Shown here piece after piece: positions 34,246-43,314 of a DNA stretch of 64,000 nucleotides (its first letter is position 1; every line of letters starts with the position of its first letter). Source of the DNA: Streptomyces sp. NBC_01476 (GTDB lineage: Bacteria > Actinomycetota > Actinomycetes > Streptomycetales > Streptomycetaceae); NCBI RefSeq assembly GCF_036227265.1, contig NZ_CP109446.1, positions 124,001 through 188,000 of the forward strand. The letters are read 5' to 3'. Position numbers and translations under genes: made by a program. Below the pieces are notes generated by a model, which worked only from the letters and a program-made list of their open reading frames with translations, ran no database searches and had not been told where the DNA came from.

Positions 34246-34478
34246 GAGTGGGCCACGGCGGCGGCCTCAGTGGGCCCGGTGCGGGAGGCTCCCCGAGCCG
34301 GGCTGCCCGGTCCTGCCGGCGACGCGAAAGTGGCTCATCCTCTTGCCCCGGAAGTGGCCCACCCGCAGGGAGCGGCCGGAGCATACGGTCGAGAGCACGA
34401 CGCATCACGTGCCCTGTCGACCCCAGCGGGGCATCCGTATGCGTGACCACCGCTGCTTCGCTCTTCAGAGGAACTCCT
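34246..34478. other. Intergenic region
   Basis: Between the SDR terminator and the small gene before the HD-domain gene. A promoter for the latter should lie here, but none was identified with confidence. Confidence 0.35.
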
Positions 34479-34610
34479 GTGCAAGCCATCACCGTACGCG
34501 TGCGTGCCGCCGGCTCCGACGGGCGGCGCAAGGCGGAGCCGGCAGTCGAGGCCAGTAGGACGATCATCCGCATCGTGCCGGACAGCCCGACGGAAGCAGG
34601 CACCCAGTGA
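34479..34610 (+). CDS. Possible 43-aa leader gene coupled to the HD-domain gene
   Basis: GTG 34479 has GAGGA about 6 nt upstream and opens a 43-codon frame (MQAITVRVRAAGSDGRRKAE...). Its stop overlaps the GTG of the HD gene by 4 nt (GTGA). The RBS and the overlap are the only support; no family was recognised. It could be a real small protein or a coupling leader. Confidence 0.4.
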   Translation: MQAITVRVRAAGSDGRRKAEPAVEASRTIIRIVPDSPTEAGTQ

Positions 34611-35218
34611 CCCGTATGTCGCTCGACGCTCTCCCCGTGCCCGGCGGTACGGCCTCGGCCGCCGCCCTGGACGTGGCGACCGCCTACCTGTCTCCCGCGC
34701 TGCTCAACCATTCGCTGCGGGCCTACGTGTGGGCGGCGGCCCGCGGCACGGCGGACGGCATCCCCTTCGACGCGGAACTCCTCTACACGGCCGCGCTGTT
34801 CCACGACATCGGGCTGGTGCCGGTGTTCGACAGCCATACCGTCGCCTTCGAGGAGGCAGGCGGTCACGTCGCCCAGGTCTTCGCAGCCGGCGCCGGATGG
34901 GCGGCAGAGCGCCGTGAGCGCTTGTCGGAGGTGATCGTCCGCCATATGTGGCCGCGGGTGGAGGTGTCCGCGGACCCCGAGGGGCACCTGCTGGCCCGCG
35001 CCACCGCGACCGAGGTCATCGGCAAGGGAGCGGACGACTACCCTGCGGGCTTCCGGGCCGAGGTGCTGGAACGCTACCCCCGGCTGGACCTCGCCGGGCA
35101 GTTCCTGGCGTGCTTCCGGTCCCAGGCCACCCGCAAGCCCGGCAGTTCCGCGGCCGGCGCGGTGCGATCGGGACTCGCCGGCAGAATGGCCGCCAACCCC
35201 CTTGATGCCCCCGCCTGA
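34607..35218 (+). CDS. HD-domain hydrolase (cyanamide hydratase-like)
   Basis: 203 aa from GTG 34607 (or ATG 34616). Metal-binding residues: His in LLNHSLRAYVWA, the HD pair in AALFHDIGLVP, a further conserved HMWP with His, and a late Asp. This pattern and length resemble the HD-domain group that includes cyanamide hydratases. The actual substrate (cyanamide, nucleotide or other) is not determinable. Confidence 0.85.
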   Translation: MTRMSLDALPVPGGTASAAALDVATAYLSPALLNHSLRAYVWAAARGTADGIPFDAELLYTAALFHDIGLVPVFDSHTVAFEEAGGHVAQVFAAGAGWAAERRERLSEVIVRHMWPRVEVSADPEGHLLARATATEVIGKGADDYPAGFRAEVLERYPRLDLAGQFLACFRSQATRKPGSSAAGAVRSGLAGRMAANPLDAPA

Positions 35219-35245
35219 GGGTTGTCCCGGGAGGCCCGTCCCGAC

Positions 35246-35290
35246 AACGAGACCCGGCCACGCGCACCGAGTGCGTGGCCGGGTCTCGTT
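35246..35290. terminator. Perfect 18-bp bidirectional terminator
   Basis: AACGAGACCCGGCCACGC (35246-35263) pairs perfectly with 35273-35290 across a 9-nt loop. It sits between the convergent HD-domain and GH87 genes. Confidence 0.92.
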
Positions 35291-35305
35291 GGAGGAACGG
35301 GCGGA

Positions 35306-38302
35306 TCAGAAGCCGGAGTTGCCCGGGCCCCGGTTGACCGTGTAGCCGCCCGGGTTGTTGAGGGCGGCCGCGGAGGTGCCGCTGACGGTGGTGTTGCTGA
35401 CCGTCATGCTGCCGGTGACGTTGTTGATGTCGAAGCCGAAGGTGCCGGCGCCGGTGATGGTGTCGTGGTCGAGGGTCAGGTTGCTGATCCGGTGGGCGTA
35501 GGAGAGGAGGACGGCCTGGTAGGAGCTGTCCTTGATGGTGTTGCCCGTGACACTGACCGGCTGGGTGATGTCGCCCTTGGCATCGGCGAAGATCCACAGG
35601 GCGCCGATGTCGGAGTTCCAGTTGTAGTTGTGGGAGCCCGCGCGGGTGAGGACGTTGTCGCGGACGGTGGTGGGGCCGGTGAAGTTCGAGCCGAAGGCGG
35701 TGCTCACATTGATGCCGGAACCAAAGGCGACGGTGTCGCTGACGGCGTTGTTCTCCACGATGTTGTTGCCGCCGCCGTAGACGCCGATGCCGCCCGCCTG
35801 GATGGGCGACTGCGCGGTGTTGTGGGAGACGGTGCAGTTGGTGACGTCGCCGCCCTCGGTGTCCAGGGCGATGTTGTCATCGCCGGTGTTGCGGACGTTG
35901 GACTGCTCGACGCGGGTGCCCGAAGAGCCGCCGTGCACATGGATGCCGTCGGCGTAGATGTCACGGGCCCGGACGCCGGAGACGTCGAGGCCGGTGCCGG
36001 GAACCGCCCACAGGCCGACCTTGGCGTGCTCCATCCACACGTTGAGAATGAGTGAGCCGGAGGTGAAGGCGCCCTCGATGGCCGGCGCGCCCTGGTCGTT
36101 GTTGCGGAAGGTGTGGTCGCCGAAGACCGACAGGTCGGCGATCTGGTTGCGGCCGCCGGTCGCGTACAGGCCGCCGCCGCCGTTCTCCGCGGTGGACTGG
36201 ATCGTGGTGTACCACGGGCCGGCGCCGCGCAGCGAGACATCGCTGAGGCTGACCCGGCCGGAGATGCTGTACGTGCCGGCCGGCAGCCACAGGCCCTGGC
36301 CGGTGCCGGAGAGTTGGCCGAGCGCGCTGTTGAGCGCCGAGGTGACGTCGCCGCCGCCGGGGGTCACGCCGTAGGACGCCGCGGAGACATAGCCCGCGGG
36401 CATCGCGTAGGCGGCGTCGACGAGTTCGGTGTCGACGGTGTCGATCGTGAAGGTGCCGCCCGCGGTGCTGTCCTTCTGGAACTTCAGGACGGTTCCGGCC
36501 GGCCAGGTGGCGGAGTTCTTGTAGCGGACGTCGTCGTAGAAGTGATGCCCGGTGCCGTCACCGGGGTTGTTGGTGTCGTAGTAGCCGGCGCCGTACAGCC
36601 AGGCGTACTTGTTGGTCAGACTCAGGTCGGTGACCTTGGTGCTGCCGGAGTAGAGGGCGAGCGGTGCGGTGACGGGCGATCCGTCGGCGGTGTCGGGGAT
36701 CGAGTAGCGCACGACCACGGAGTTGGCGGGCTTGGTCAGGGTGATCTGGACGTAATTCCCGGTGCCGGTGAGCTGGACAGCGCTGCGGCCGGTGGCCTCC
36801 GCACTGAGCGACGGGTACGCGCGGCTGACCGGCAGCACGGTGCCGTTGGTGGAGGCGTCGGCGGCGCGGTATTCGGTGTACGGGAGCGTCGCGCCCTGGG
36901 TGGCGAGCGCGGTGCCGCCGTCGACCGAGACGCCGTCCACGGCGACATTGCCGGTGTCGCCGGAGTCGTGCTGAAGGCCGATCAGGTTGAGGCCGGAGCG
37001 CAGCGTGACGGATTTCGCGACGGAGCGCCAGCCGCTGCCGGCGGGCAGGCTGAGCTGGGAGTTCTTGATGCCGTTGAGGTAGAGCGAGAGGGTCTGCGCG
37101 GACCCGGAGGAGTTGGCGTACGCGACGGAGACGCTGTACGTGCCGGCCGAGGGGACGGCGGTGTCGATCTGCGTCTGGGCGCCCTGGGCGGTGAAGCCGG
37201 TCAGATAGCCGCTGCCGTCGTAGCCGGAGATCGACGTGCCGACCGAGGGGCCGCCGGTGAAGAAGGCGGTCGCCGCGTCGTACGCCTGGCCGCCGCCGGA
37301 GGGCGGGGAGGTCGGAGGCGTCGTCGGCGGGGTGGTCGGCGGCGTCGTCGGCGGCGTCGTCGGTGGAGTCGTCGTCGTGCTGCCGACGGTGATGGCGTCG
37401 AGGTTGACGTTGCCGTTGTCGCCGCTGTCGAAGCGGTACGCGACGGTGTTGGCGCCGGACTTCAGCGTCAGGTTCTCGGTGGCGGAGCCCCAGGTGTTCC
37501 AGTCGGCGGTCGCGGGCAGCGACGTCGTGACGGCCTTGGTGCCGTTGACGTAGACCGACAGGGTGCGGGTCGACCCGGTGCCGTTGGCGTAGCGCAGGGC
37601 GACCGGCGCGCTGCCGGCGCTCGCCGCTGTGACGGAGAAGGTGGTCGCGGCGGACCCCTTGTTGCCGTCGGTGTAACCACCGACGAATCCGCTGCCCGTG
37701 AAGCCCGTGTGGTCGGAGGCGGTCACCGCGCCGCCGGACAGCGCGGCGGACTCGGCCTCGTACTGGCCGTCGGCCGATGCCTGGACAGCGGAGAGGGTGA
37801 GGTTGTCGAGGTTGACGTTGCCGCTGTCGGCGCTGTCGAAGCGGTACGCGACGGTGTCGGTCCCGGCGGCCAGCGTGACGGGGGTGGCGACGGTGCTCCA
37901 GGTGTTCCAGTCCGCGGTCGCGGGCAGCGAGATCCGGGTGACCTTGGCGCCGTTGACGTAGACCGACAGCGTCTGCGCGGCGGTGGTGCCGTTGGCGTAG
38001 CGCAGGGTGGAGACATAGCCGCCCGGGCTCGGGGCGGTCAGGGAGAAGGTCGTCGCGGCGGTCCCCTTGTTGCCGTCGGTGTAACCGCCGACGAATCCGC
38101 TGCCGGTGAAGCCGGAGTGGTCGGTGGCCACCACGGCGCCGCCGGACAGGGCGGCCGACTCCGCTTCGTAGACGGTGCCGGTGGTGGACGCCGAGGCGCG
38201 CAGGGCGGTCCAGCTGACGAGGGCGGCCAGCAGGGCGAGCAGGGCGACGAGCGCGGCCGGTGCGGTTCTGGGCAGACGTGTGCCCCGGGGTGTTTCGGGC
38301 AT
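35306..38302 (-). CDS. Secreted GH87 alpha-1,3-glucanase/mycodextranase with CBM35-like modules
   Basis: 998 aa. A signal peptide (residues 1-about 37, hydrophobic PAALVALLALLAALVSWTAL, cleavage after ASA) precedes two CBM35-like modules, each starting YEAESAALSGGAV. A Thr/Pro linker follows (TPPTTPP repeats, about residue 300), then a third related beta-sandwich and a right-handed beta-helix catalytic domain. Asp785 (YADGIHVHGG) and Asp808-Asp809 (NTGDDNIAL) have the same 23/24-residue spacing as the catalytic Asp trio known for GH87 alpha-1,3-glucanases. It should cut alpha-1,3-glucan (fungal wall, dental-type mutan) or nigeran outside the cell, feeding the sugar importer next door. Start ATG 38302; GGAG upstream. 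Confidence 0.88.
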   Translation of the reverse strand: MPETPRGTRLPRTAPAALVALLALLAALVSWTALRASASTTGTVYEAESAALSGGAVVATDHSGFTGSGFVGGYTDGNKGTAATTFSLTAPSPGGYVSTLRYANGTTAAQTLSVYVNGAKVTRISLPATADWNTWSTVATPVTLAAGTDTVAYRFDSADSGNVNLDNLTLSAVQASADGQYEAESAALSGGAVTASDHTGFTGSGFVGGYTDGNKGSAATTFSVTAASAGSAPVALRYANGTGSTRTLSVYVNGTKAVTTSLPATADWNTWGSATENLTLKSGANTVAYRFDSGDNGNVNLDAITVGSTTTTPPTTPPTTPPTTPPTTPPTSPPSGGGQAYDAATAFFTGGPSVGTSISGYDGSGYLTGFTAQGAQTQIDTAVPSAGTYSVSVAYANSSGSAQTLSLYLNGIKNSQLSLPAGSGWRSVAKSVTLRSGLNLIGLQHDSGDTGNVAVDGVSVDGGTALATQGATLPYTEYRAADASTNGTVLPVSRAYPSLSAEATGRSAVQLTGTGNYVQITLTKPANSVVVRYSIPDTADGSPVTAPLALYSGSTKVTDLSLTNKYAWLYGAGYYDTNNPGDGTGHHFYDDVRYKNSATWPAGTVLKFQKDSTAGGTFTIDTVDTELVDAAYAMPAGYVSAASYGVTPGGGDVTSALNSALGQLSGTGQGLWLPAGTYSISGRVSLSDVSLRGAGPWYTTIQSTAENGGGGLYATGGRNQIADLSVFGDHTFRNNDQGAPAIEGAFTSGSLILNVWMEHAKVGLWAVPGTGLDVSGVRARDIYADGIHVHGGSSGTRVEQSNVRNTGDDNIALDTEGGDVTNCTVSHNTAQSPIQAGGIGVYGGGNNIVENNAVSDTVAFGSGINVSTAFGSNFTGPTTVRDNVLTRAGSHNYNWNSDIGALWIFADAKGDITQPVSVTGNTIKDSSYQAVLLSYAHRISNLTLDHDTITGAGTFGFDINNVTGSMTVSNTTVSGTSAAALNNPGGYTVNRGPGNSGF
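37313..37377. repeat. Short-period repeat encoding the Thr/Pro linker
   Basis: Tandem 12-mers based on GGCGTCGTCGGC encode (PPTT)n between the second CBM35-like module and the third beta-sandwich of the GH87 protein. Confidence 0.8.
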
Positions 38303-38574
38303 GAATGGGCTCCGCAGCAGGAAGGGGGGGTGCGAGTGAGCGGCACCGTAGCCCCGCGTTAACCCCGGTGCAATGAGGCGGCGCGATCCCGCGCAATACC
38401 GCCTCCCCCGTACGGAATTGGCCTGCCGCCTCCGACAAGGGCGTTGACCTGTGGGGACGGTGGCGAGCGGGCCGGTGAGCGGCATCCGCCGGTGCATACG
38501 GTGAAGCTTTTCGGTCGGTTTCTTGCTCGGAATTCCGGGGCGCCGGGGCGCCCTGCCCGCGGCTTTCGGGAGCC
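38303..38574. promoter_or_regulatory. Promoter region of the GH87 gene
   Basis: 272 nt between the end of the LacI gene and the start of the glucanase gene (both minus strand). GCAAT-containing segments (38370-38400) could be LacI half-sites, but no clear palindrome or -10/-35 pair is evident. Confidence 0.35.
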
Positions 38575-39570
38575 CTACTGCCGTGCCGGAGCCGGTGCGG
38601 TGGAGTGGCGGACGACGAGTTCGGGTTCGTGGAGGAGTTCTTTGGGGGTGGGGTTGGTGCCGTTGATCTGGTTGGCGAGGAGGGTGACGGCGGCGCGGGA
38701 CATGGCTTCGATGGGTTGGCGGAGTGTGGTGAGGGGTGGGTCGGTGTAGTTCATGAAGGCGGAGTCGTCGTAGCCGACGACGGAGAGGTGGTGGGGGACG
38801 GTGAGTCCGTGGCGGCGTGCGGCGCGGATGGCGCCGAGGGCGAGGATGTCGCTGCCGCAGATGAGTGCGGTGATGCCGGTGGTGAGGAGTTCGGTGGCGA
38901 CGGCCTGGCCGCCTTCGAAGGAGAAGATGGCGTGTCCGATGGGGTGGGCGGTTCTGCCTGCGGGGGATCGGGTGGCGAGGGTGGTGAAGGCGGTGGCTTT
39001 GCGGCGTGAGGGGGTGTGGTCGGCGGGGCCGACCAGGAGGCCGATGCGGGTGTGGCCGAGCGAGGTCAGGTGGGCGTATGCCTGCTGCACCGCGGCCACA
39101 TCATCCGTCGACACCTGCGGAAAACCGCCGTGGTCGACAGCGGCGTTGAGCATCACCACCGGCACGCCGCGTTCCTTCAGGGTCGCGCTCTCGTCCTCGG
39201 TGAGACCGCCGCAGAAGATGACACCGGAGACCTGCTGATCCAGCAGCATCGTCACGTACTCGGCCTCGGTCAGCCCGCCGGCCGCCCTGGTGCACAGCAC
39301 GGGTGTGAAGCCGAGCTGCACCAGTGCGCCGCCGGCCACCTCGGCAAGGGCGGGGAAGATCGGGTTCTGCAGCTCCGGCAGCACCAGACCCACCAACCGG
39401 GCCCGCACACCACGCAGTTGAGTGGGCCGCTCGTAGCCCAGTACGTCCAGGGCGGTCAGCACGGCCTGCCGGGTGCTGTCGGAGACACCCGGCTTGCCGT
39501 TCAGCACCCGGCTCACCGTCGCCTCACTGACCCCGACTTTCTGGGCCACCTGCACGAGTTTGCGTACCAT
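38575..39570 (-). CDS. LacI-family regulator (copy 1)
   Basis: 331 aa. The N-terminal LacI HTH/hinge reads VQVAQKVGVSEATVSRVLNG then KPGVSDSTRQAVLTALDVLG; the periplasmic-binding-like effector domain has LVLPELQNPIFPALAEVA, GHTRIGLLVGP and LSVVGYDDSAF. Start ATG 39570 with TATAGT 6 nt upstream (leaderless). Divergent from the sugar ABC transporter genes and upstream of GH87, so it is the likely repressor of both, released by an alpha-glucoside. Most of the gene is very similar or identical in DNA to copy 2 at 45077-46252, in inverted orientation. Confidence 0.96.
   Translation of the reverse strand: MVRKLVQVAQKVGVSEATVSRVLNGKPGVSDSTRQAVLTALDVLGYERPTQLRGVRARLVGLVLPELQNPIFPALAEVAGGALVQLGFTPVLCTRAAGGLTEAEYVTMLLDQQVSGVIFCGGLTEDESATLKERGVPVVMLNAAVDHGGFPQVSTDDVAAVQQAYAHLTSLGHTRIGLLVGPADHTPSRRKATAFTTLATRSPAGRTAHPIGHAIFSFEGGQAVATELLTTGITALICGSDILALGAIRAARRHGLTVPHHLSVVGYDDSAFMNYTDPPLTTLRQPIEAMSRAAVTLLANQINGTNPTPKELLHEPELVVRHSTAPAPARQ
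38594..39533 (-). repeat. Inverted near-identical repeat with 45118-46196
   Basis: The LacI copy 1 segment matches LacI copy 2 in opposite orientation. The 3' block (38594 to about 39120 here, about 45663-46196 there) is identical at every stretch I compared base by base. The 5' block (about 39200-39533 here, about 45118-45442 there) has scattered mismatches, concentrated near 39270-39285. Between the blocks the two copies differ in sequence and length. No transposase is near. Confidence 0.9.
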
Positions 39571-39762
39571 GAGCGCACTATAACCGCACTCGGCGTTGAT
39601 TTTATGCGTCGAGTTTGCGCTCGTTGCATCCGGCGCCGACAGAGTCGTCGCCTTTTTGCGTAAATGTGTTTCTCCATTGCGGGCCCGGTGACGGCGACGT
39701 AGCTTGTGCGTCACCTCGGGGAGCGGCCGCCCCTCCATCACCCTCATGACCAGGGACGACTC
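39571..39762. promoter_or_regulatory. Divergent lacI / sugar-transporter control region
   Basis: TATAGT (minus strand 39582-39577) serves lacI copy 1. Several TTGCG/TTGCA-type elements (39614-39633, 39655-39662) lie between the genes and may be LacI half-sites, but no perfect operator palindrome was found. The lipoprotein gene has AGGGAC before its ATG. Confidence 0.45.
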
Positions 39763-41133
39763 ATGACCGGTTTCCCGGCGGGCAGCAGAGCCCGCACCGC
39801 CCTCGCCGTCGTCGCAGCAGCCGGGCTCACCCTCGTGGTGAGCGCCTGCGGTGGCTCCTCCGGCTCGTCGAAATCCGCCGACGGCACCGTCACCGTCACG
39901 GTGAACGACATGCCCGCCAAGACCGACCCCGTGAACCGGAAGATCTTCCTTGCGGACGTCGCCGCCTTCGAGAAGCTCCACCCGAAGATCAAGGTGGTAC
40001 CGCACGAGGGCCAGATGGACCCGCAGACCTTCTCCACCAAGCTGGCGGGCGGCCAGCTGGAGAACGCCTTCTACGTCTACTACACCGACCCGGCCGGGCT
40101 GATCGCCAAGCACCAGGCCGCCGACATCACGCCGTACCTGTCGCAGTTCCCGGCCGTGAACCAGGTCAAGCCGCAGCTGCGCAAGGTGTTCCAGGACACC
40201 GACGGACACACCTACGGCCTGCCCGAGGGCAACTACTCGATGGGCCTGGTCTACAACCGCGCGCTGTTCAGGCAGGCCGGGCTCGACCCGGACAAACCCC
40301 CGACGACCTGGGACGAGGTCCGCGCCGACGCCAAGAAGATCGCCGCGCTCGGCAAGGGCATCGTCGGCTACGGCGACTACAGCAAGTCCAACACCGGCGG
40401 CTGGCACTTCACCGCCGAGATGTACTCGCGCGGCGGCGATGTCGCCAAGCAGCAGCCCGACGGCACCTGGAAGGCCGACTTCGCCAACGCCACCGGCACG
40501 GCGGTGCTCCAGCAGCTGCACGACATGCGCTGGACCGACGACTCGATGGGCCGGCGCCAACTGCTGGAGTGGGCCGACCTGCTGCAGATGATGGGCGCGG
40601 GCAAGCTCGGCATGTACCTCGCCACTTCGGACAACATCCCCACCATCGCCTCGCAGTACAAGGGCGACCCCAAGGACTACGGACTCGGCCCGATCCCCGG
40701 CGGCAAAGGCACGCTGGCCGGCGGCGGCGGGTTCATGTTCAACCCCAAGGACACCCCGGAACAGATCAAGGCCGCCATGGCCTGGGTGACCTTCAAGTAC
40801 GACAACCCGGACCGCATCGCCCTCGGCTCGCAGCGCGCGGCCCAGGCCGGGCAGCCGGTCGGCCTGCCCGAGCCGAACATCTGGACCGGCGCCGCCGCGC
40901 AGACCAAGTCCGCCGCGGACGCGAAGTACGCCAACGTACCGGTCGCCAACTACGCCCCGTTCCAGCGGACCATCGCCGGGATCCCGCTGGTGCTCGAGCC
41001 GCCGAAGGCCCAGCAGATCTACGCCGTGCTGGACACCGCCATGGCCAAGGTCCTGACCCAGAAGGACGCCGACATCGACTCCCTGCTGTCGGACGCCTCC
41101 CAGCAGGTCGACTCCCTGCTCGCGGCCCAGTAG
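39763..41133 (+). CDS. Sugar ABC transporter substrate-binding lipoprotein
   Basis: 456 aa from ATG 39763. Lipoprotein signal with lipobox LVVSAC, Cys29 as the lipidated residue, then a Gly/Ser-rich tether. The mature part is a family 1 (MalE-like) extracellular sugar-binding fold (AAFEKLHPKIKVVPHE, GLPEGNYSMGLVYNRALF, AGGGGFMFNPKDTPEQIKAA). Delivers oligosaccharide, probably alpha-glucan fragments, to the permeases encoded next. First gene of the importer operon; a strong hairpin separates it from the permeases. Confidence 0.95.
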   Translation: MTGFPAGSRARTALAVVAAAGLTLVVSACGGSSGSSKSADGTVTVTVNDMPAKTDPVNRKIFLADVAAFEKLHPKIKVVPHEGQMDPQTFSTKLAGGQLENAFYVYYTDPAGLIAKHQAADITPYLSQFPAVNQVKPQLRKVFQDTDGHTYGLPEGNYSMGLVYNRALFRQAGLDPDKPPTTWDEVRADAKKIAALGKGIVGYGDYSKSNTGGWHFTAEMYSRGGDVAKQQPDGTWKADFANATGTAVLQQLHDMRWTDDSMGRRQLLEWADLLQMMGAGKLGMYLATSDNIPTIASQYKGDPKDYGLGPIPGGKGTLAGGGGFMFNPKDTPEQIKAAMAWVTFKYDNPDRIALGSQRAAQAGQPVGLPEPNIWTGAAAQTKSAADAKYANVPVANYAPFQRTIAGIPLVLEPPKAQQIYAVLDTAMAKVLTQKDADIDSLLSDASQQVDSLLAAQ

Positions 41134-41163
41134 CCGCCCGCCCGGAACCCGACCCCGCGCTGC

Positions 41164-41205
41164 CCGCGGGCCGCGCCGAGCCCTGACCACCGGCGCGGCC
41201 CGCGG
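41164..41205. terminator. Intercistronic hairpin between binding protein and permeases
   Basis: Perfect 15-bp GC stem (41164-41178 with 41191-41205), 12-nt loop. Such a structure between the first and second importer genes commonly protects or terminates part of the transcript, so that binding protein exceeds permease. Confidence 0.7.
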
Positions 41206-41225
41206 ACGCCGAACAAGGAGATCCC

Positions 41226-42182
41226 ATGGCCACCTCCCTGGCCCCCCACCGGCCCGGCTCCCCCGCGGCACCACCGCGCGACCGCACCGGGGCACGCACC
41301 GCGCGGCACGCCCGGCTGCGCCGCCGGATCGCCGACAACGCCCTGGCGTACGCCTTCCTGGCGGCCGGCGTCCTCTGCTTCGCGGTGTTCTCGTGGTACC
41401 CGCTGGTCCGGGGCGTGATGCTCAGCTTCCAGCAGGACAACCTGATCAGCGACCCGCAATGGGTGGGCCTGGACAACTACCACCACCTCTTCGCCGATCC
41501 GCTGTTCTGGACGGCGTGGAAGAACACCGCGCAGTTCACCGGCCTCGCGCTGCTGCTCGGCTACGCGGTGCCGTTCGTCATCGCGGTGCTGCTCAATGAA
41601 CTGCGGCACTTCAAGGCGTACTTCCGCATCGCGGTCTACCTGCCGGTGATGCTGCCGCCGATCGTCGGCGTGATGCTCTGGCAGTTCTTCTACGACCCCG
41701 GCGACGGACTGTTCAACACCGCGCTGCGCGGCGCGCATCTGCCCACCTCGCAGTGGGTCCAGTCGCCGCACACCGCGATGATCTCGCTGGTGCTGGTGTC
41801 GACCTGGTCCAACATGGGCGGCGCGACGCTGATGTACCTGGCCGCGCTCCAGGCCATCCCCGGCGAGCTGTTCGAGGCGGCCGAGCTGGACGGCGCCGGC
41901 ATCTGGGCCCGGCTGCGGTTCGTGACCCTGCCGCAGATGCGGTTCATCATGCTCGTCCTGCTGCTGCTCCAGATCGTCTCGACGATGCAGGTCTTCATCG
42001 AGCCCTTCCAGCTGACCGGTTTCACCGACCCGTCGACCATCACCGTGATGACGCTGATCTACCGCTACGCCTTCGCCGTCAACAACGACTTCGGGCTCGC
42101 GGCCTCGATGAGCGTGCTGCTCTTCGCCGTGCTCGGCGTCTTCTCCGCGCTGTATCTGCGGCTGACCCGCGAATCGGACTGA
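41226..42182 (+). CDS. Sugar ABC transporter permease (MalF-like)
   Basis: 318 aa, about six TM segments. The permease EAA loop is EAAELDGAGIWARLRFVTLP, contacting the ATPase. The N-terminal 30 residues are Pro/Arg-rich and cytoplasmic. Forms a heterodimer with the following permease; no ATPase gene is present in the window, so a shared ATPase such as MsiK is expected. Confidence 0.95.
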   Translation: MATSLAPHRPGSPAAPPRDRTGARTARHARLRRRIADNALAYAFLAAGVLCFAVFSWYPLVRGVMLSFQQDNLISDPQWVGLDNYHHLFADPLFWTAWKNTAQFTGLALLLGYAVPFVIAVLLNELRHFKAYFRIAVYLPVMLPPIVGVMLWQFFYDPGDGLFNTALRGAHLPTSQWVQSPHTAMISLVLVSTWSNMGGATLMYLAALQAIPGELFEAAELDGAGIWARLRFVTLPQMRFIMLVLLLLQIVSTMQVFIEPFQLTGFTDPSTITVMTLIYRYAFAVNNDFGLAASMSVLLFAVLGVFSALYLRLTRESD

Positions 42183-42186
42183 GACC

Positions 42187-43155
42187 ATGACCACTGCCTC
42201 CCCCGCTTCCGCCCCCGCCTCCCGTGCCGCTTCCCGTTCCGCCTCCCCTTCATCCTCCCCTTCATCCTCCCCGGCGCCCCGCAGCCTGATCTCCGACCAG
42301 GAGCTGGCCAGGCCGCACTACCGCGCCGTCTACTTCACGGTGCTGACCGTCACGACCGTGCTGTTCGCGGCTGCCTTCCTCTTCCCCCTGTACTGGATGG
42401 CGAGTTCGGCGCTGGAGACCCCGCGCGAATTCGCCGCGCAGACCCCGACGCTGCTGCCGAAGTCCGTGCACGTCAGTGCGTACAAGGACGCGTGGACGCA
42501 GATGGACATCGCGCACTTCTTCCTCAACACCGTCTGGTACGCGGCCGGCGGCTGGCTGATCCAGATCGCGGTGGACGTGTGCGCCGCCTACGCGCTGTCC
42601 AAACTGCGGCCCGCCTTCGGCAAGGTGATCTTCGCCGGGATGCTCGCCAGCCTGATGCTGCCCGCGGCCGCGCTGCTGGTGCCCGCGTATCTGACCGTCT
42701 CCGATCTGCCGCTGCTCCACCTCAGTCTGCTCAACACGCCCTGGGCACTGTGGCTGCCGGGCGCGGCCAACGCGTTCAACATCTACGTGCTGCGCCGCTT
42801 CTTCGACCAGATCCCGCAGGAACTCCTCGACGCCGCCGCCGTCGACGGGGCCTCCCGTCTGCAGACACTGCTGCGCGTGGTGCTGCCGCTGTCGCGTCCG
42901 GTGCTCGCGGTGATCTCGATCTTCGCGGTCGTCGGGATGTGGAAGGACTTCCTGTGGCCGCTGCTGGTGCTCCAGGACCCGGACAGGCAGACGCTGTCCG
43001 TGGCACTGCACCGGCTCTCCACCTCCACCACGCAGGTGCCGCCGACCGAGATGATCGCCGGCCTGTCCATCGCGGCGGTGCCGATGATCGTGCTGTTCCT
43101 CTTCTTCCAGCGGCACATCCTCGGTGGCCTGTCGGCCGGGGCGCTCAAGGGCTGA
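42187..43155 (+). CDS. Sugar ABC transporter permease (MalG-like)
   Basis: 322 aa, about six TM segments. EAA-type loop LDAAAVDGASRLQTLLRVVL then PLSRPVLAVISIF. A Ser/Ala/Pro-rich N-terminal tail (first 40 residues) is encoded by repetitive C-rich DNA (42215-42275). The start is 4 nt after the stop of the first permease, so they are translationally coupled. Confidence 0.95.
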   Translation: MTTASPASAPASRAASRSASPSSSPSSSPAPRSLISDQELARPHYRAVYFTVLTVTTVLFAAAFLFPLYWMASSALETPREFAAQTPTLLPKSVHVSAYKDAWTQMDIAHFFLNTVWYAAGGWLIQIAVDVCAAYALSKLRPAFGKVIFAGMLASLMLPAAALLVPAYLTVSDLPLLHLSLLNTPWALWLPGAANAFNIYVLRRFFDQIPQELLDAAAVDGASRLQTLLRVVLPLSRPVLAVISIFAVVGMWKDFLWPLLVLQDPDRQTLSVALHRLSTSTTQVPPTEMIAGLSIAAVPMIVLFLFFQRHILGGLSAGALKG

Positions 43156-43314
43156 CCCCGACGCTCCCGGACGCCGCCGGCCGCCCAGCCGAGCCCTTCC
43201 GCAGACCACCGCCGACCACTGCGGCCGAGCCCTGCCCTCCCCTGCCCTTCTCCCGGCGGTTCTGCCCGCCTTTCTTCAGCTACGCCCCCCCTTCGCGCAA
43301 AGGAGCCCGCCCCC

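Noticed and set aside
35246..35290. Perfect inverted repeat as an attachment site or operator
   Set aside because: It sits exactly between convergent gene ends with a short loop, best explained as a terminator.
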